Part shown: positions 34,184-43,129 of the stretch, one piece after another
Layout: each line of letters starts with the position of its first letter
How positions within the stretch are numbered: the first letter of the stretch is position 1
Assembly: GCA_963809825.1 (NCBI GenBank)
Contig: CAWELJ010000002.1
Span: 372,001-436,000 of the forward strand
Length of the DNA: 64,000 nucleotides
Source of the DNA: Bog-473 sp963809825
GTDB taxonomy: Bacteria; Actinomycetota; Acidimicrobiia; Acidimicrobiales; RAAP-2
Direction: 5' to 3'
The notes under the pieces: model-generated
What the model was told of the DNA's origin: nothing
Databases searched by the model: none
What the model saw: only the letters and a program-made list of their open reading frames with translations
Program-made: the position numbers and the translations under genes

Positions 34184-36261
34184 ACTCCGTCCCGGTCCCG
34201 GTTCTGGGCGCCTTCCGCCGCACTGCCGATCCGGGATCGCGCCGGACCCTGGTGGTGGCGGCCGGACTCTGCGCCGCCCTTCTCGCTGCCATCGCCCTGG
34301 CGGGCACGTTCTCGCTCGGGCCCTACGTCGTGACGGGGATCGCCGACGGCGCCATCTACGCCCTCGCCGCCCTGGGTCTGGTCCTCACGTTCAAGACATC
34401 GGGCATCTTCAATTTCGCCATCGGGGCCCAGGCCGCCGCGTCGGCCTACGTGTTCTACAGCCTCAGGGTCACCGCCGGCCTGCCCTGGCCGGTCGCCGCC
34501 CTCGGCGCCATGCTCGTCGTCGGCCTCGGCGGCTCCCTGCTCCTGGAGCGCATGGCCTACTGGCTGACCGGCGCGCCGGCCGCGATGAAGGTCGTGGCCA
34601 CCATCGGCCTGCTGGTGCTGCTGCAATCGGCCCTCACCGCCGTCTACGGCGTGGCCACCATTCAGTTCGACCCCTTCCTGCCGAACAAGGGTCTGCACCT
34701 GTTGGGGGTCAACGTGCTGGGCAGCCAGCTGATCGTCATCGCCACGGCGGTCGTAGCGACGGTCGGGCTCTCTCTCTTCTTCAAGCGGGCCCGCCTCGGG
34801 GTCTCGATGCAAGCGGTCGTCGACTCGCCCACGCTGCTCGCGCTCGAAGCGACCAACCCGGTCGCGGTGCGCCGGTACGCCTGGGCCATCGGGTCGTGCT
34901 TCATCTCCATTTCGGGGATGCTGCTCGCGCCGACCCTCGGCATCGACGTCAACCTGTTCCTGCTCATCTATGTCGCCGCCTTCGGGGCCGCCGCCGTGGG
35001 TGCCTTCTCCAGCCTGCCGATCACCTTCGCCGCCGCCCTCGGCATCGGCGTGACCATGAGCATCCTGAGCGACAAGCTGGCGGGGCAGACCAACTTCGTG
35101 CTGGCCGAGCTCTACACCCAGGTCCCCTTCCTCGTCCTGGTGGCGGCACTGCTCCTCGTCCCCCGGCGCAAGCTGGTGACACGCGGCGCCGGGGCCGTGC
35201 GCAAGCTGCGTCCCGCCGCCACCTTCCCTCTTCCCGTCGTGGGCGTCGGCGCGCTGGCGGGGATCGCCATCGCGATCGTCATCCCCTTCGTCGTGCCGCC
35301 GGCCTACCTCAACCAGTACACCACCGGCATCGGCTTCGCCGTCGTGCTGGCGTCGCTCGGGCTGCTGCTGTGGACGTCGGGACAGATCTCGCTGTGCCAG
35401 ATGGCGTTCGCCGCCGTCGGGGCCACGACGTTCGGCCACGCGCTGGGCGCAGGTTGGCCCTGGCCGCTGGCCCTGGCCGCCGCCGTCGGCGTGGCCATGG
35501 CCGCCGGGGCCGTGGCGGCGATCCCGTCCTTCCGGTTGAGCGGTGTGTACCTGGCCGTCGCCACGTTCGGTTTCGGGCTGCTCGTCCAGAACCTGCTCTT
35601 CCCGACCTTCCTCATGTTCGGCCAGTCCGACAGCGTCGCCATCGGCCGTCCGCATCTGCTGGGCATGGATGCCACGTCGGACCGGGGGTACTACCTCCTG
35701 GCGCTGACCATTGCGACGCTGTGCGCCCTGGTCGTCGTCGGGGTCCGGCGCAGTCGCCTCGGGCGCCTGCTGCGCGGCCTGTCCGACTCGCCGGCAGCCT
35801 TGGAAGCCCACGGCGCCAACACCCGGCTGACCCGGCTGTACGTGTTCTGCATCTCGGCTGGTCTCGCAGCCGTCGGAGGCGTCCTGATCGGGGGCGTCAC
35901 CCAGACCGCCGGCGGCACCCTCGCCGGCCCGTTCGGCTACTTCAACTCCGTGGTGCTGCTGGCCGTCCTGTCCTTCTGCGGCAGCCAGCCTCTGCTGTCG
36001 CCGGTCATCGCGGCGTTCGTCTACGCAGTGGCCCGCGTCTACCGCCCCTTCGACGGCGGCTGGTTCGCGGACTACGAGGGTGTCTTCTTCGGCGTGGCCG
36101 CCATCGCGGTCGCGGTCGTGCCGGGCATGCACCTGTCGCCGCGGAGCCGGCACGCCGCCGAGCGAGCCGGCCGTAGCCCGGTGGCGAGCCGGGTTCCGGT
36201 GACGCCGACGGCCCGCGGTCCCGCGGCGCCCGTGCCACAGCTGCAGGGGTCCCGGTCATGA
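34180..36261 (+). CDS. Fused LivH-LivM-type ABC permease
   Basis: 693 residues. The N-terminal half is LivH-like (GIADGAIYALAALGLVLTFKTSGIFNFAIGA), and the C-terminal half is LivM-like (LLLWTSGQISLCQMAFAAVGAT; LSGVYLAVATFGFG). About 16-18 membrane helices are present in total, with a basic loop near residue 330 between the halves. The two permeases are normally separate genes. GTG 34180 overlaps the preceding stop by 4 nt. It should form the channel for the receptor encoded at 31.8 kb with the two ATPases downstream. Confidence 0.9.
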   Translation: MNSVPVPVLGAFRRTADPGSRRTLVVAAGLCAALLAAIALAGTFSLGPYVVTGIADGAIYALAALGLVLTFKTSGIFNFAIGAQAAASAYVFYSLRVTAGLPWPVAALGAMLVVGLGGSLLLERMAYWLTGAPAAMKVVATIGLLVLLQSALTAVYGVATIQFDPFLPNKGLHLLGVNVLGSQLIVIATAVVATVGLSLFFKRARLGVSMQAVVDSPTLLALEATNPVAVRRYAWAIGSCFISISGMLLAPTLGIDVNLFLLIYVAAFGAAAVGAFSSLPITFAAALGIGVTMSILSDKLAGQTNFVLAELYTQVPFLVLVAALLLVPRRKLVTRGAGAVRKLRPAATFPLPVVGVGALAGIAIAIVIPFVVPPAYLNQYTTGIGFAVVLASLGLLLWTSGQISLCQMAFAAVGATTFGHALGAGWPWPLALAAAVGVAMAAGAVAAIPSFRLSGVYLAVATFGFGLLVQNLLFPTFLMFGQSDSVAIGRPHLLGMDATSDRGYYLLALTIATLCALVVVGVRRSRLGRLLRGLSDSPAALEAHGANTRLTRLYVFCISAGLAAVGGVLIGGVTQTAGGTLAGPFGYFNSVVLLAVLSFCGSQPLLSPVIAAFVYAVARVYRPFDGGWFADYEGVFFGVAAIAVAVVPGMHLSPRSRHAAERAGRSPVASRVPVTPTARGPAAPVPQLQGSRS

Positions 36262-37061
36262 TGGAGGTGCTCCCCGATCTCGCGATCGAGAACCTCACGG
36301 TGCGATTCGGCGGGCTGGTGGCCGTCGACGGGGTGTCGCTGGACGCGACTGCCGGCGCCGTCAACGGGCTCATCGGCCCCAACGGCGCGGGCAAGACCAC
36401 CATCTTCAACGCCTGCACCGGTGTCGTGCCCTGCTCCAAGGGCACCATCCGCCTCGGAGGCCACGACCTGGGGCGGCTCTCGACCCCGGCCCGAGCGACG
36501 AGGGGGCTGGGCCGGACGTTCCAGCGCATGGAGCTGTTCGACTCGTTGACGGTGATGGAGAACGTGGCCCTCGGCCCCGAGGCGCACCTGGCGGCGGGGA
36601 GCCCGTGGGGGCAGCTCGCCTGTGGTCGCCGTCAGCGGCGCGAGATCAACGAGCGAGCGCGTCACGCGGCGCGGCGCTGCGACATCGAGGCCTTGGCCCA
36701 CCGGCGCGCCGGTGACCTCTCCACCGGCCAGCGCCGCCTGGTGGAGCTCGCCCGCGTCATGGCCACGCCCTTCCGGTTCGTCCTGCTCGACGAGCCCTCG
36801 TCGGGGCTCGACGTGGCCGAGACGGAGCGCTTCGGGGCCATCATCCGTGACTACGTGGCCGAGACCGGTGTCGGGCTGCTGCTGGTCGAGCACGACATGG
36901 CACTGGTCGCCGCCGTCTGCGGCTCCCTCTCCGTGCTCGACTTCGGGAGGCTGATCTTCGCCGGACCGACCGCCGATGCCCTGTCCTCCGACGTGGTGCG
37001 CGCCGCGTATCTCGGATCCGATGCCGTGAACACCGCTCCCGAGCTGGCACCGCATGCTTGA
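36258..37061 (+). CDS. ABC transporter ATP-binding protein (LivG type)
   Basis: 267 residues. Walker A GPNGAGKTT at about 40-48, signature LSTGQRRL, Walker B VLLDEPSSGLD and the switch His region LLVEHDM are all present. The spacing and order match LivG of branched-chain amino acid importers. ATG overlaps the permease stop by 4 nt, and the end overlaps the next ATPase gene by 8 nt, so the operon is tightly coupled. Confidence 0.9.
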   Translation: MMEVLPDLAIENLTVRFGGLVAVDGVSLDATAGAVNGLIGPNGAGKTTIFNACTGVVPCSKGTIRLGGHDLGRLSTPARATRGLGRTFQRMELFDSLTVMENVALGPEAHLAAGSPWGQLACGRRQRREINERARHAARRCDIEALAHRRAGDLSTGQRRLVELARVMATPFRFVLLDEPSSGLDVAETERFGAIIRDYVAETGVGLLLVEHDMALVAAVCGSLSVLDFGRLIFAGPTADALSSDVVRAAYLGSDAVNTAPELAPHA

Positions 37062-37752
37062 GCTGCGCGGGATCCGCGCCGGGTACGGGACGGGCACGGT
37101 GCTCGACGGGGTCGACCTCGTCGTGCCGGACGGCGCCGTGGTGGCGCTGCTGGGCCCCAACGGCGCCGGCAAGACCACCCTCCTGAGGGTGGCGTCGGGC
37201 CTCCTGCGTCCCTCGTCGGGGAGGGTGGTGCACGACGGGGAGGACGTCACGGGGCGGACCCCCTACGAACTGGCCCGCGGCGGCATCTGTCACGTGCCCG
37301 AGGGTCGTGGCATCTTCCCGACCCTGTCGGTGGCCGACAACCTCCGCCTCCAGGCACCGCGGGCGGTCGACCGGCGGGCGGTCGACGAGGCTGCGGCCGT
37401 GTTCCCCCGTCTCGGACAGCGGCGGCGCCAGCTGGCCGGCACGATGTCCGGCGGCGAGCAGCAGATGCTCGCGCTGGCCCATGCCTATGTGGCGACCCCG
37501 CGCACCGTGCTGCTCGACGAGGTCTCCATGGGCCTGGCCCCGCTGATCGTCGACGAGATCTTCGAGTACCTCGGCCGACTGGCTGCGGCCGGGATGTCCC
37601 TCCTGATCGTCGAGCAGTACGTGGCCCGCGCGCTCGAGCTGGCCGACTACGTCTACATCCTCAGCCGAGGCAAGATCCGGTTCGCCGGCGAGCCTGCCGA
37701 GGTAGAGGGCGACACGGTGGTCGAGTCGTATCTCGGGGCGTTGGCCCGATGA
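37054..37752 (+). CDS. ABC transporter ATP-binding protein (LivF type)
   Basis: 232 residues. Walker A GPNGAGKTT at 34-42, the LivF-typical GICHVPEGRGIFPTLSV segment, signature MSGGEQQMLALAHA and Walker B TVLLDEVSMGLAP are present. It pairs with the LivG-type protein to power uptake. Its stop overlaps the start of an exported protein gene (ATGA). Confidence 0.92.
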   Translation: MLELRGIRAGYGTGTVLDGVDLVVPDGAVVALLGPNGAGKTTLLRVASGLLRPSSGRVVHDGEDVTGRTPYELARGGICHVPEGRGIFPTLSVADNLRLQAPRAVDRRAVDEAAAVFPRLGQRRRQLAGTMSGGEQQMLALAHAYVATPRTVLLDEVSMGLAPLIVDEIFEYLGRLAAAGMSLLIVEQYVARALELADYVYILSRGKIRFAGEPAEVEGDTVVESYLGALAR

Positions 37753-39194
37753 CGCGCCAGCCGCGCCCGGATCGCACCGGACGAGCACTGAACGCGGTCC
37801 AGCTGGCCGCCGCCGCGACACTCGTGCTCGGCCTGGCCGGCTTCGCCACCGGCGTCGGCGCCGGCGCCACATCGTCCACGACGTCGACCTCCAGCTCCAC
37901 GACGTCGACGACTTCGACGCCCACGACCTCGACCACGGCGCAGGCCACCAACCCCAACACGTACGACCTCTCCGCGCAGGCGAACGCATTGGACGTGCTC
38001 CTGGCCATTCCGAACCTTCCGCTCGGTTTGAGCATCGAAGCAGGCCCGTACGGCTCCTCGGCGTCGTTGAACAGTCTCGGCCAATCGCTCTCCGACGCCG
38101 GAGCACCCTACGCGCCGACCATCGCCTCCCTCCCCGGCACGGTGAACGGACTGGGGTCGGGGGTGCTCCCTCCACTCCCACCTCTGCCGGGCTACGTGTC
38201 GGCCAGCTACCCGCGGACTCCGACCGATGCCCAGACGCAGGGGGGTTACGAGATCACCTCGACGGCGTCACCGAGCGACGCCAAGGGTGCCGTCGCCATC
38301 GGGGTGCAACCCGCGGGCTCGACGAACGCCACCCTGTCCAGCTCCTCCGAGGCCAGTGCGAACGGAGACGGCAGCGTCAGCGTGAGCGGCTCGGCCGGCA
38401 TCGACGCCCTCTCCTTCGGACAGCTGTTCGACATCGCCAACGTGTCGTCATCGCTGTCGATGACCCAGCAGGCGAACGGGCAGCCCAAGGTGACGGCAGA
38501 GACCAAGCTGGGCACGATCACCCTCCTGGGCCAGGCGACGGGCCTGCTCGGCAAGGGTGTCAGCGTGCTCGGCGCCGGGGTCCCGTTGGATGTCTCGAAT
38601 GAGATCATCGGCCCGCTCAACACGGTGCTCTCGAAGTCGGGCGTCCAGTTGACCTACCTGCCCGAGACGTTCCTCTACACCGACGGGACGAAGAGCACAG
38701 GCGCGAGCCCCGACTCCTCGAAGACCCTGCAGGCGGTCGACTCGGGTGCCCTGAAGGTCACCGTCCTGCAGAACGTGCCCGGCCAGGGGACGTACGGGGC
38801 GAGCTTCACCTTGGGCCGTGTCTACCTCTCCACCTCGGACACGCCCGGGATCGTGCCGACGATCGGGAACACCGGCAACACCGGGAGCGCCGGGAACACG
38901 GGTGCCGGTACGCCCGCCGTTTCGACGGGCCCCGGCTCCGGCTCGCCGCTGGGCAACACCGGGGCGGGCACGGTCTCCGTCCCGTCGGGTGCTCCCGGCG
39001 GCGGCAGCGCGGCTCCGACCGCACCGACGCAGGCCCTGGCCGTCGAACCGACGTACGCGCTGGAAAAGGGCCCCTCCGCGGCGAGCCTCTACCTGCTGCT
39101 GATCCTGGTCGCGCTGGCAGTTCTGATCGCGTCCCAGGCGGTGCGTGTCTTCTCCGTGCGGCTCGCGCTCGGCGGGCAGAGGCCCGTCTCATGA
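37749..39194 (+). CDS. Exported, C-terminally anchored protein of unknown function
   Basis: 481 residues. A signal-type helix (about 16-38) is followed by a Thr/Ser linker, a soluble beta-rich domain (about 70-370), a GNTGNTGSAGNTGAG repeat region, and a C-terminal membrane helix (about 448-468) with a short basic tail. It looks like a surface protein tethered at its C-terminus. No family was recognised. Translational overlap with livF suggests a function together with the importer, perhaps ligand capture, but this is inference. Confidence 0.7.
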   Translation: MTRQPRPDRTGRALNAVQLAAAATLVLGLAGFATGVGAGATSSTTSTSSSTTSTTSTPTTSTTAQATNPNTYDLSAQANALDVLLAIPNLPLGLSIEAGPYGSSASLNSLGQSLSDAGAPYAPTIASLPGTVNGLGSGVLPPLPPLPGYVSASYPRTPTDAQTQGGYEITSTASPSDAKGAVAIGVQPAGSTNATLSSSSEASANGDGSVSVSGSAGIDALSFGQLFDIANVSSSLSMTQQANGQPKVTAETKLGTITLLGQATGLLGKGVSVLGAGVPLDVSNEIIGPLNTVLSKSGVQLTYLPETFLYTDGTKSTGASPDSSKTLQAVDSGALKVTVLQNVPGQGTYGASFTLGRVYLSTSDTPGIVPTIGNTGNTGSAGNTGAGTPAVSTGPGSGSPLGNTGAGTVSVPSGAPGGGSAAPTAPTQALAVEPTYALEKGPSAASLYLLLILVALAVLIASQAVRVFSVRLALGGQRPVS

Positions 39195-39240
39195 CGGCAG
39201 GACGGGGGCGGAGCCATCCGCCGAAGAGAGGAGAGCAGTG

Positions 39241-39783
39241 ATGGAACGGCTTCGAGGATTCGTGGGTCATGGGCGACGGCGCCCGCTCCTGGCAGTGGCC
39301 TCCATCGGGGCCGTGACGATGGCCGCCACGATCGGCATCGCCACGACGTCGGCCGGCGACCCGCCCCAGAGCGCGGCCACCAGCGGCAACACGGGGAGTG
39401 GTGCGTCGGCGGCAGGCGTCACCCCTCTGCTCAACATGTTCGAGTTCGGCGACACCCTCGGGCTGCCACTGGCCTGCAGCGACGCGGGGTCGGTGATCTC
39501 CATCATCGGAGCGGAGACGGGCTCCTCGAAAGGCATCTCTCCGCTCGTGCAACAGCTCGACGGGCAGTGCAACCAGCTGTCGGCCAAGGGGAGCGACTAC
39601 CTGCAGCAGGCCATCGCCGAGAGCCGCGGCCTGGTCCTCATCAATCCGGTGGTCAACCCGCTGATTGCCGGCCTGGCGGGCGGGCTCACGACAACGGGAA
39701 CGCAGGAAGGCCCGGCGCTGGCGCCATTCGGTCCCACCGTGGCCGGCCTGGGCGGCACCGTCGCCTTCTTCGAAGGGACGTGA
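39241..39783 (+). CDS. Secreted protein of unknown function
   Basis: 180 residues. A signal peptide (RRRPLLAVASIGAVTMAATIGIA) is followed by a mature region with two Cys (LACSDAG and DGQCNQL), which may form a disulfide. The end is Gly-rich and hydrophobic (NPLIAGLAGGLTTTG). No family recognised. GAGAGGAG precedes the GTG-ATG start pair; I use the ATG. It belongs to the co-directional ABC cluster. Confidence 0.6.
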   Translation: MERLRGFVGHGRRRPLLAVASIGAVTMAATIGIATTSAGDPPQSAATSGNTGSGASAAGVTPLLNMFEFGDTLGLPLACSDAGSVISIIGAETGSSKGISPLVQQLDGQCNQLSAKGSDYLQQAIAESRGLVLINPVVNPLIAGLAGGLTTTGTQEGPALAPFGPTVAGLGGTVAFFEGT

Positions 39784-39784
39784 C

Positions 39785-40471
39785 GTGCGGCAGGGCCACC
39801 GGAGGTCGCTCCTCGCGGCGGCGCTGATCATCGCCGCCGGCGCGCTCACCGCCTGCGGTGGCCGCTTCCACGTGCCATCGGACGTCGGGAGGGAGACGGC
39901 CACCCGGCCTGCGGCGGACCACACCGGCGGCGCCCCGTCCGCCGCGAAGATCGGTGCCCCCGCCACCACGACCGGTGCAGGGACGCCGCGGCCGGTCAAC
40001 CCCGCCTCAGGAACCTCGGCCACGCCGACGACGTCGCCGGCGAGGACGACCGTCCCCACGGCGGCAACACCGCACGATGCCGTCGCCGGCGCATACCAGG
40101 CGTACCTCACGGACCTGTCCGGGCTCGACGACACGCTGAGCAAGGCCTACCTGGCGCCACTCGCCTCGGTCACGACGACCCGCCTCGGCCAGGCCAGCGT
40201 CCGCCAGGCTGCCGCCATTCTCAGCGCGCAGGAGCACGGCGTCGGCACGCTGCGCGACGCCCACCTGGAGATCCGCATGACCGGGACCGAGTCGGCCGCG
40301 CTCGCCGACTGCCAGGACCAGGAGGACTTCTATCTGGTCAGCGACGGGTCGGGCGCCCCCGACCCGTTCGTGCAGCGGGGCTTCTTCGTCGGGTCGGCCC
40401 AGCTGGTGCTGGAAGGCGGGCGCTGGAGGGTGGACACCTTCACCACGACACGGGTGCCGTGCTCGTTCTGA
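39785..40471 (+). CDS. Lipoprotein, possible NTF2-like domain
   Basis: 228 residues from GTG 39785, which starts 1 nt after the previous stop. The signal ends at lipobox LTAC (Cys24). A Pro/Thr/Ala-rich linker of about 70 residues precedes a domain (about 98-228) with ...AVAGAYQAYLTDLSGLDD and GGRWRVDTFT, whose start and final strand look NTF2/SnoaL-like. Last gene of the ABC cluster. No specific family is claimed. Confidence 0.6.
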   Translation: MRQGHRRSLLAAALIIAAGALTACGGRFHVPSDVGRETATRPAADHTGGAPSAAKIGAPATTTGAGTPRPVNPASGTSATPTTSPARTTVPTAATPHDAVAGAYQAYLTDLSGLDDTLSKAYLAPLASVTTTRLGQASVRQAAAILSAQEHGVGTLRDAHLEIRMTGTESAALADCQDQEDFYLVSDGSGAPDPFVQRGFFVGSAQLVLEGGRWRVDTFTTTRVPCSF

Positions 40472-40524
40472 GCCGCGTGGCCGGGCAGACCCGGGGGCCC
40501 CCGGTACCGGGGCAAGATGGACCG

Positions 40525-41445
40525 GTGGCGATCACGACGCGCTTCACGGACATGTTCCACTGCCGGTACCCGTTGCAGCAGGCCGGCATGGGTGGTTTCG
40601 CGACGCCCGACCTCGCCGTGGCGGTCTCCGTCGCGGGAGCCCTCGGCATGCTGAGCGGGACGGTCGACGCCGGGGCTCTTTCCGCGCAACTCGACGCCGT
40701 GCCGGCGCAGGTCCCGGTCGGCGTGAACTTCCTCGTTCCCTTCCTCGACCGCCGGGCCCTCGAGGTGGCGGCGCCGAGGACGCCGTTGGTGGAGTTCTTC
40801 TGGGGGGAGCCGGATCCCGCCCTGGTCGCGACCGGGCACGAAGGAGGAGCCCGGGCGGGATGGCAGGTCGGCTCCGCCGACGAGGCGCGGGCCGCTCGCG
40901 ACGCCGGATGCGATCTGATCGTCGCCCAGGGGGTGGAAGCCGGAGGACACGTCCGGGGCACGCTCGGGCTCCTGCCGCTCCTGGACGAAGTGCGGGCTGC
41001 CGTTGACCTGCCGTTGGTTGCTGCGGGAGGCATCGGTACCGGCAGGGCCATGGCGGCGGCCTTGGCGGCCGGTGCCGACGCGGTCCGCGTCGGCACTCGG
41101 TTCGTGGCCGCGACGGAATCGACCGCGCACCTCGTCTACGTCGAGGCGCTGATCCGTGCCGGGGCGGACGACACGACGCTCACCACGGCCTTCGGTGACG
41201 GCTGGCCCGACGCGCCTCATCGCGTCCTGCGGTCGGCGCTCGTCGCCGGCGAAGCCCTCGGCGCCGCACAGTCCTGGAGTCCCGTGTGGCCGTCGGTGGC
41301 GTCGACCGGCGTCATAGAGGCACAGGCGCTGTACGCCGGCCAGTCCGTCGGTGCGGTGCGATCCCGGCAGCCGGCCGCCGAGATCGTGGCCGAACTCGTC
41401 GACGAAGCCGAGCAGGCGCTGCGGGCGCCGAGTGCCGAAGGTTGA
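40525..41445 (+). CDS. Nitronate monooxygenase family flavoprotein (second)
   Basis: 306 residues from GTG 40525. FMN-dependent TIM barrel with YPLQQAGMGGFA, LIVAQGVEAGGHVRG and VAAGGIGTGRAMAAALAAGADAVRVGTRFV. It shares these blocks with the protein at 19.3 kb but is otherwise diverged. The family includes nitronate oxidases and FMN-dependent reductases. It is the first gene of the catabolic region. A 76-nt gap precedes the next gene. Confidence 0.85.
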   Translation: MAITTRFTDMFHCRYPLQQAGMGGFATPDLAVAVSVAGALGMLSGTVDAGALSAQLDAVPAQVPVGVNFLVPFLDRRALEVAAPRTPLVEFFWGEPDPALVATGHEGGARAGWQVGSADEARAARDAGCDLIVAQGVEAGGHVRGTLGLLPLLDEVRAAVDLPLVAAGGIGTGRAMAAALAAGADAVRVGTRFVAATESTAHLVYVEALIRAGADDTTLTTAFGDGWPDAPHRVLRSALVAGEALGAAQSWSPVWPSVASTGVIEAQALYAGQSVGAVRSRQPAAEIVAELVDEAEQALRAPSAEG

Positions 41446-41521
41446 CGCTGTCCCGGGACAGGCGCGGCGTACCTTCTCGGGACAGCCCGGCCAGGAGTCG
41501 GGGAGTCACTACGCTCGGGAC

Positions 41522-42154
41522 GTGGAGCGATCGATCACCGGCTACCACCTCGACGACGCCGGCGACTGGGTGGCCGAGTTGGCCTGTGGACACAACCAGC
41601 ACGTCCGCCACCGACCTCCGTTCCAGCTCCGTGCCTGGGTGCTCGACGCCGACGGCCGGCGCGGTCGACTCGGGACTCCATTGGACTGCCCGCTCTGCGA
41701 TCGATGCGAATGGCCCGAGGAGTTGCGCCGGGTACGCACGAGCGCAACATGGGACGAGCGGACCATGCCCGCCGGGCTGCGCCGCGCCCACCGTGTCGCG
41801 GCGGGCACCTGGGGACGGATCGTCGTGCACGCCGGGCGGTTGCGCTTTACTGCGGCGACCGACCCGGTGATGGAGGTCGAGCTGGACGCGGGCTCGACGC
41901 AAGACATCCCGCCCGAGGTCATGCACGAGGTCCAACCGTTGGGCGCCGTTCGCTTCTCGGTCGAGTTCTTCGCCGTCGACCGCCCCGGCCGCTCCGGCAG
42001 CGGCGGCGCCGGGGCCGGGGGGGAACCAGTGGACGAGCCGGTACCGGTCGGCGATCCGGCGTGCTGGGCCGGGTTGCTCTGCCCCGAATGTGGCGCGGTC
42101 GTCGAGGGTGGTTCTCACCGTCCCGGCTGTTCGCTCACCGGAGCGAACCGGTGA
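41522..42154 (+). CDS. DUF3565-DUF1971 fusion with C-terminal zinc ribbon
   Basis: 210 residues from GTG 41522. Residues 1-65 match DUF3565 (RSITGYHLDDAGDWVAELACGHNQHVRHRPPFQ, then CPLCDR). Residues about 75-160 match DUF1971, the TehB/YeaR-like cupin (MPAGLRRAHRVAAGTWGRIVVHAG, then IPPEVMHEVQPLG). The last 30 residues carry LLCPECGAVVEGGSHRPGC, a likely zinc-binding knuckle. DUF1971 proteins are linked to tellurite or nitrate/nitrite response in other bacteria, and the role here is open. Confidence 0.85.
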   Translation: MERSITGYHLDDAGDWVAELACGHNQHVRHRPPFQLRAWVLDADGRRGRLGTPLDCPLCDRCEWPEELRRVRTSATWDERTMPAGLRRAHRVAAGTWGRIVVHAGRLRFTAATDPVMEVELDAGSTQDIPPEVMHEVQPLGAVRFSVEFFAVDRPGRSGSGGAGAGGEPVDEPVPVGDPACWAGLLCPECGAVVEGGSHRPGCSLTGANR

Positions 42155-42196
42155 AGAGATGAACCGTCCCGGTGCCGCAGAACGGATGCCCCGGCC

Positions 42197-43066
42197 ATGA
42201 TGCCCACCGACGTCGGCATCGTCGACCTGATGATCGGGTTCCCCGCCAGAGATCCGCGCCGCAAGTACGAAGCCCTGCGTGACCTGGCGAAGGATCCGGC
42301 CAGTCAGGAGATGAAGTTCCCGGCCGAGTACATGTTCAAGGACGTCCCGGACCAGTTGGCCAGCGGGCAGGACCCCGTCGAGGTCACCCTGGCGGCGATG
42401 GATCGCCACGGCATCTCCATCGGCCTGGTCGGCCTCGGCAGCAAGCCGGCGGGGGACGCCCTGGCACGCCATCCCGATCGATTCGCGGCGAGCCTCGAAG
42501 TCGATCCGAACAACATCGGGACCACCGTGAACGCAATTCGGCGGGCGTATGCCGACGAGGGCATCGCCGCGGTGTCGACCTTTCCCGCCGGATGCAATCC
42601 CCAGGTGCCCGTCGACGACCGGCGCTACTACCCGATCTACCAGACGTGCGTCGACCTCGACCTTCCGATCATCGTGAACGCGGGCATCGCAGGACCGCGC
42701 GTGCCGTCGGAGTGTCAGCACGTCATGCTCTTCGATCAGGTCTGCTACGACTTCCCGGAGCTGCGGGTGGTCATGCGCCACGGCGCCGAGCCCTGGGAGG
42801 ATCTCGCGGTCAAGCTGATGCTCAAGTGGCCGGGGCTCCACTACATGACGTCGGCGTTCGCTCCGAAGTACTACCCGAAGGCGATAGTGGAGTACGCCAA
42901 CACACGCGGTGCGGAGAAGATCATGTACGCCGGCTACTACCCCATGGGGCTCAGTCTCGATCGGATCTTCAGCGAACTGCCCCAGGTCCCGTTGCGGGAC
43001 GACGTGTGGCCCAGGTTCTTGCGGGACAACGCCATGCGGGTGTTCAAGCTGGGTGACCGTCGGTGA
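42197..43066 (+). CDS. Amidohydrolase-2 family protein
   Basis: 289 residues, TIM-barrel amidohydrolase/decarboxylase family. Visible blocks are AADEGIAAVSTFPAG-like YADEGIAAVSTFP, LPIIVNAGIAGP, and VMRHGAEPWEDLAVKLMLKWPGLHYM. The N-terminal metal motif HxH is not seen (VDLMIGF instead), as in some members. The family includes hydrolases and decarboxylases of ring-cleavage products. ATG 42197 or 42200 are both possible. It converges on a P450 gene. Confidence 0.8.
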   Translation: MMPTDVGIVDLMIGFPARDPRRKYEALRDLAKDPASQEMKFPAEYMFKDVPDQLASGQDPVEVTLAAMDRHGISIGLVGLGSKPAGDALARHPDRFAASLEVDPNNIGTTVNAIRRAYADEGIAAVSTFPAGCNPQVPVDDRRYYPIYQTCVDLDLPIIVNAGIAGPRVPSECQHVMLFDQVCYDFPELRVVMRHGAEPWEDLAVKLMLKWPGLHYMTSAFAPKYYPKAIVEYANTRGAEKIMYAGYYPMGLSLDRIFSELPQVPLRDDVWPRFLRDNAMRVFKLGDRR

Positions 43067-43129
43067 GCCGCACCAGCCGCGGACCCGCGCCGCCTGGCCC
43101 GGGTGGAGCCCCGGCGCGCCGGGCCTCCG

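Noticed and set aside
33481..36153. Minus-strand open frame of 890 codons
   Set aside because: Antisense to the permease gene, rich in Asp/Glu/Gly/Arg with no recognisable fold.
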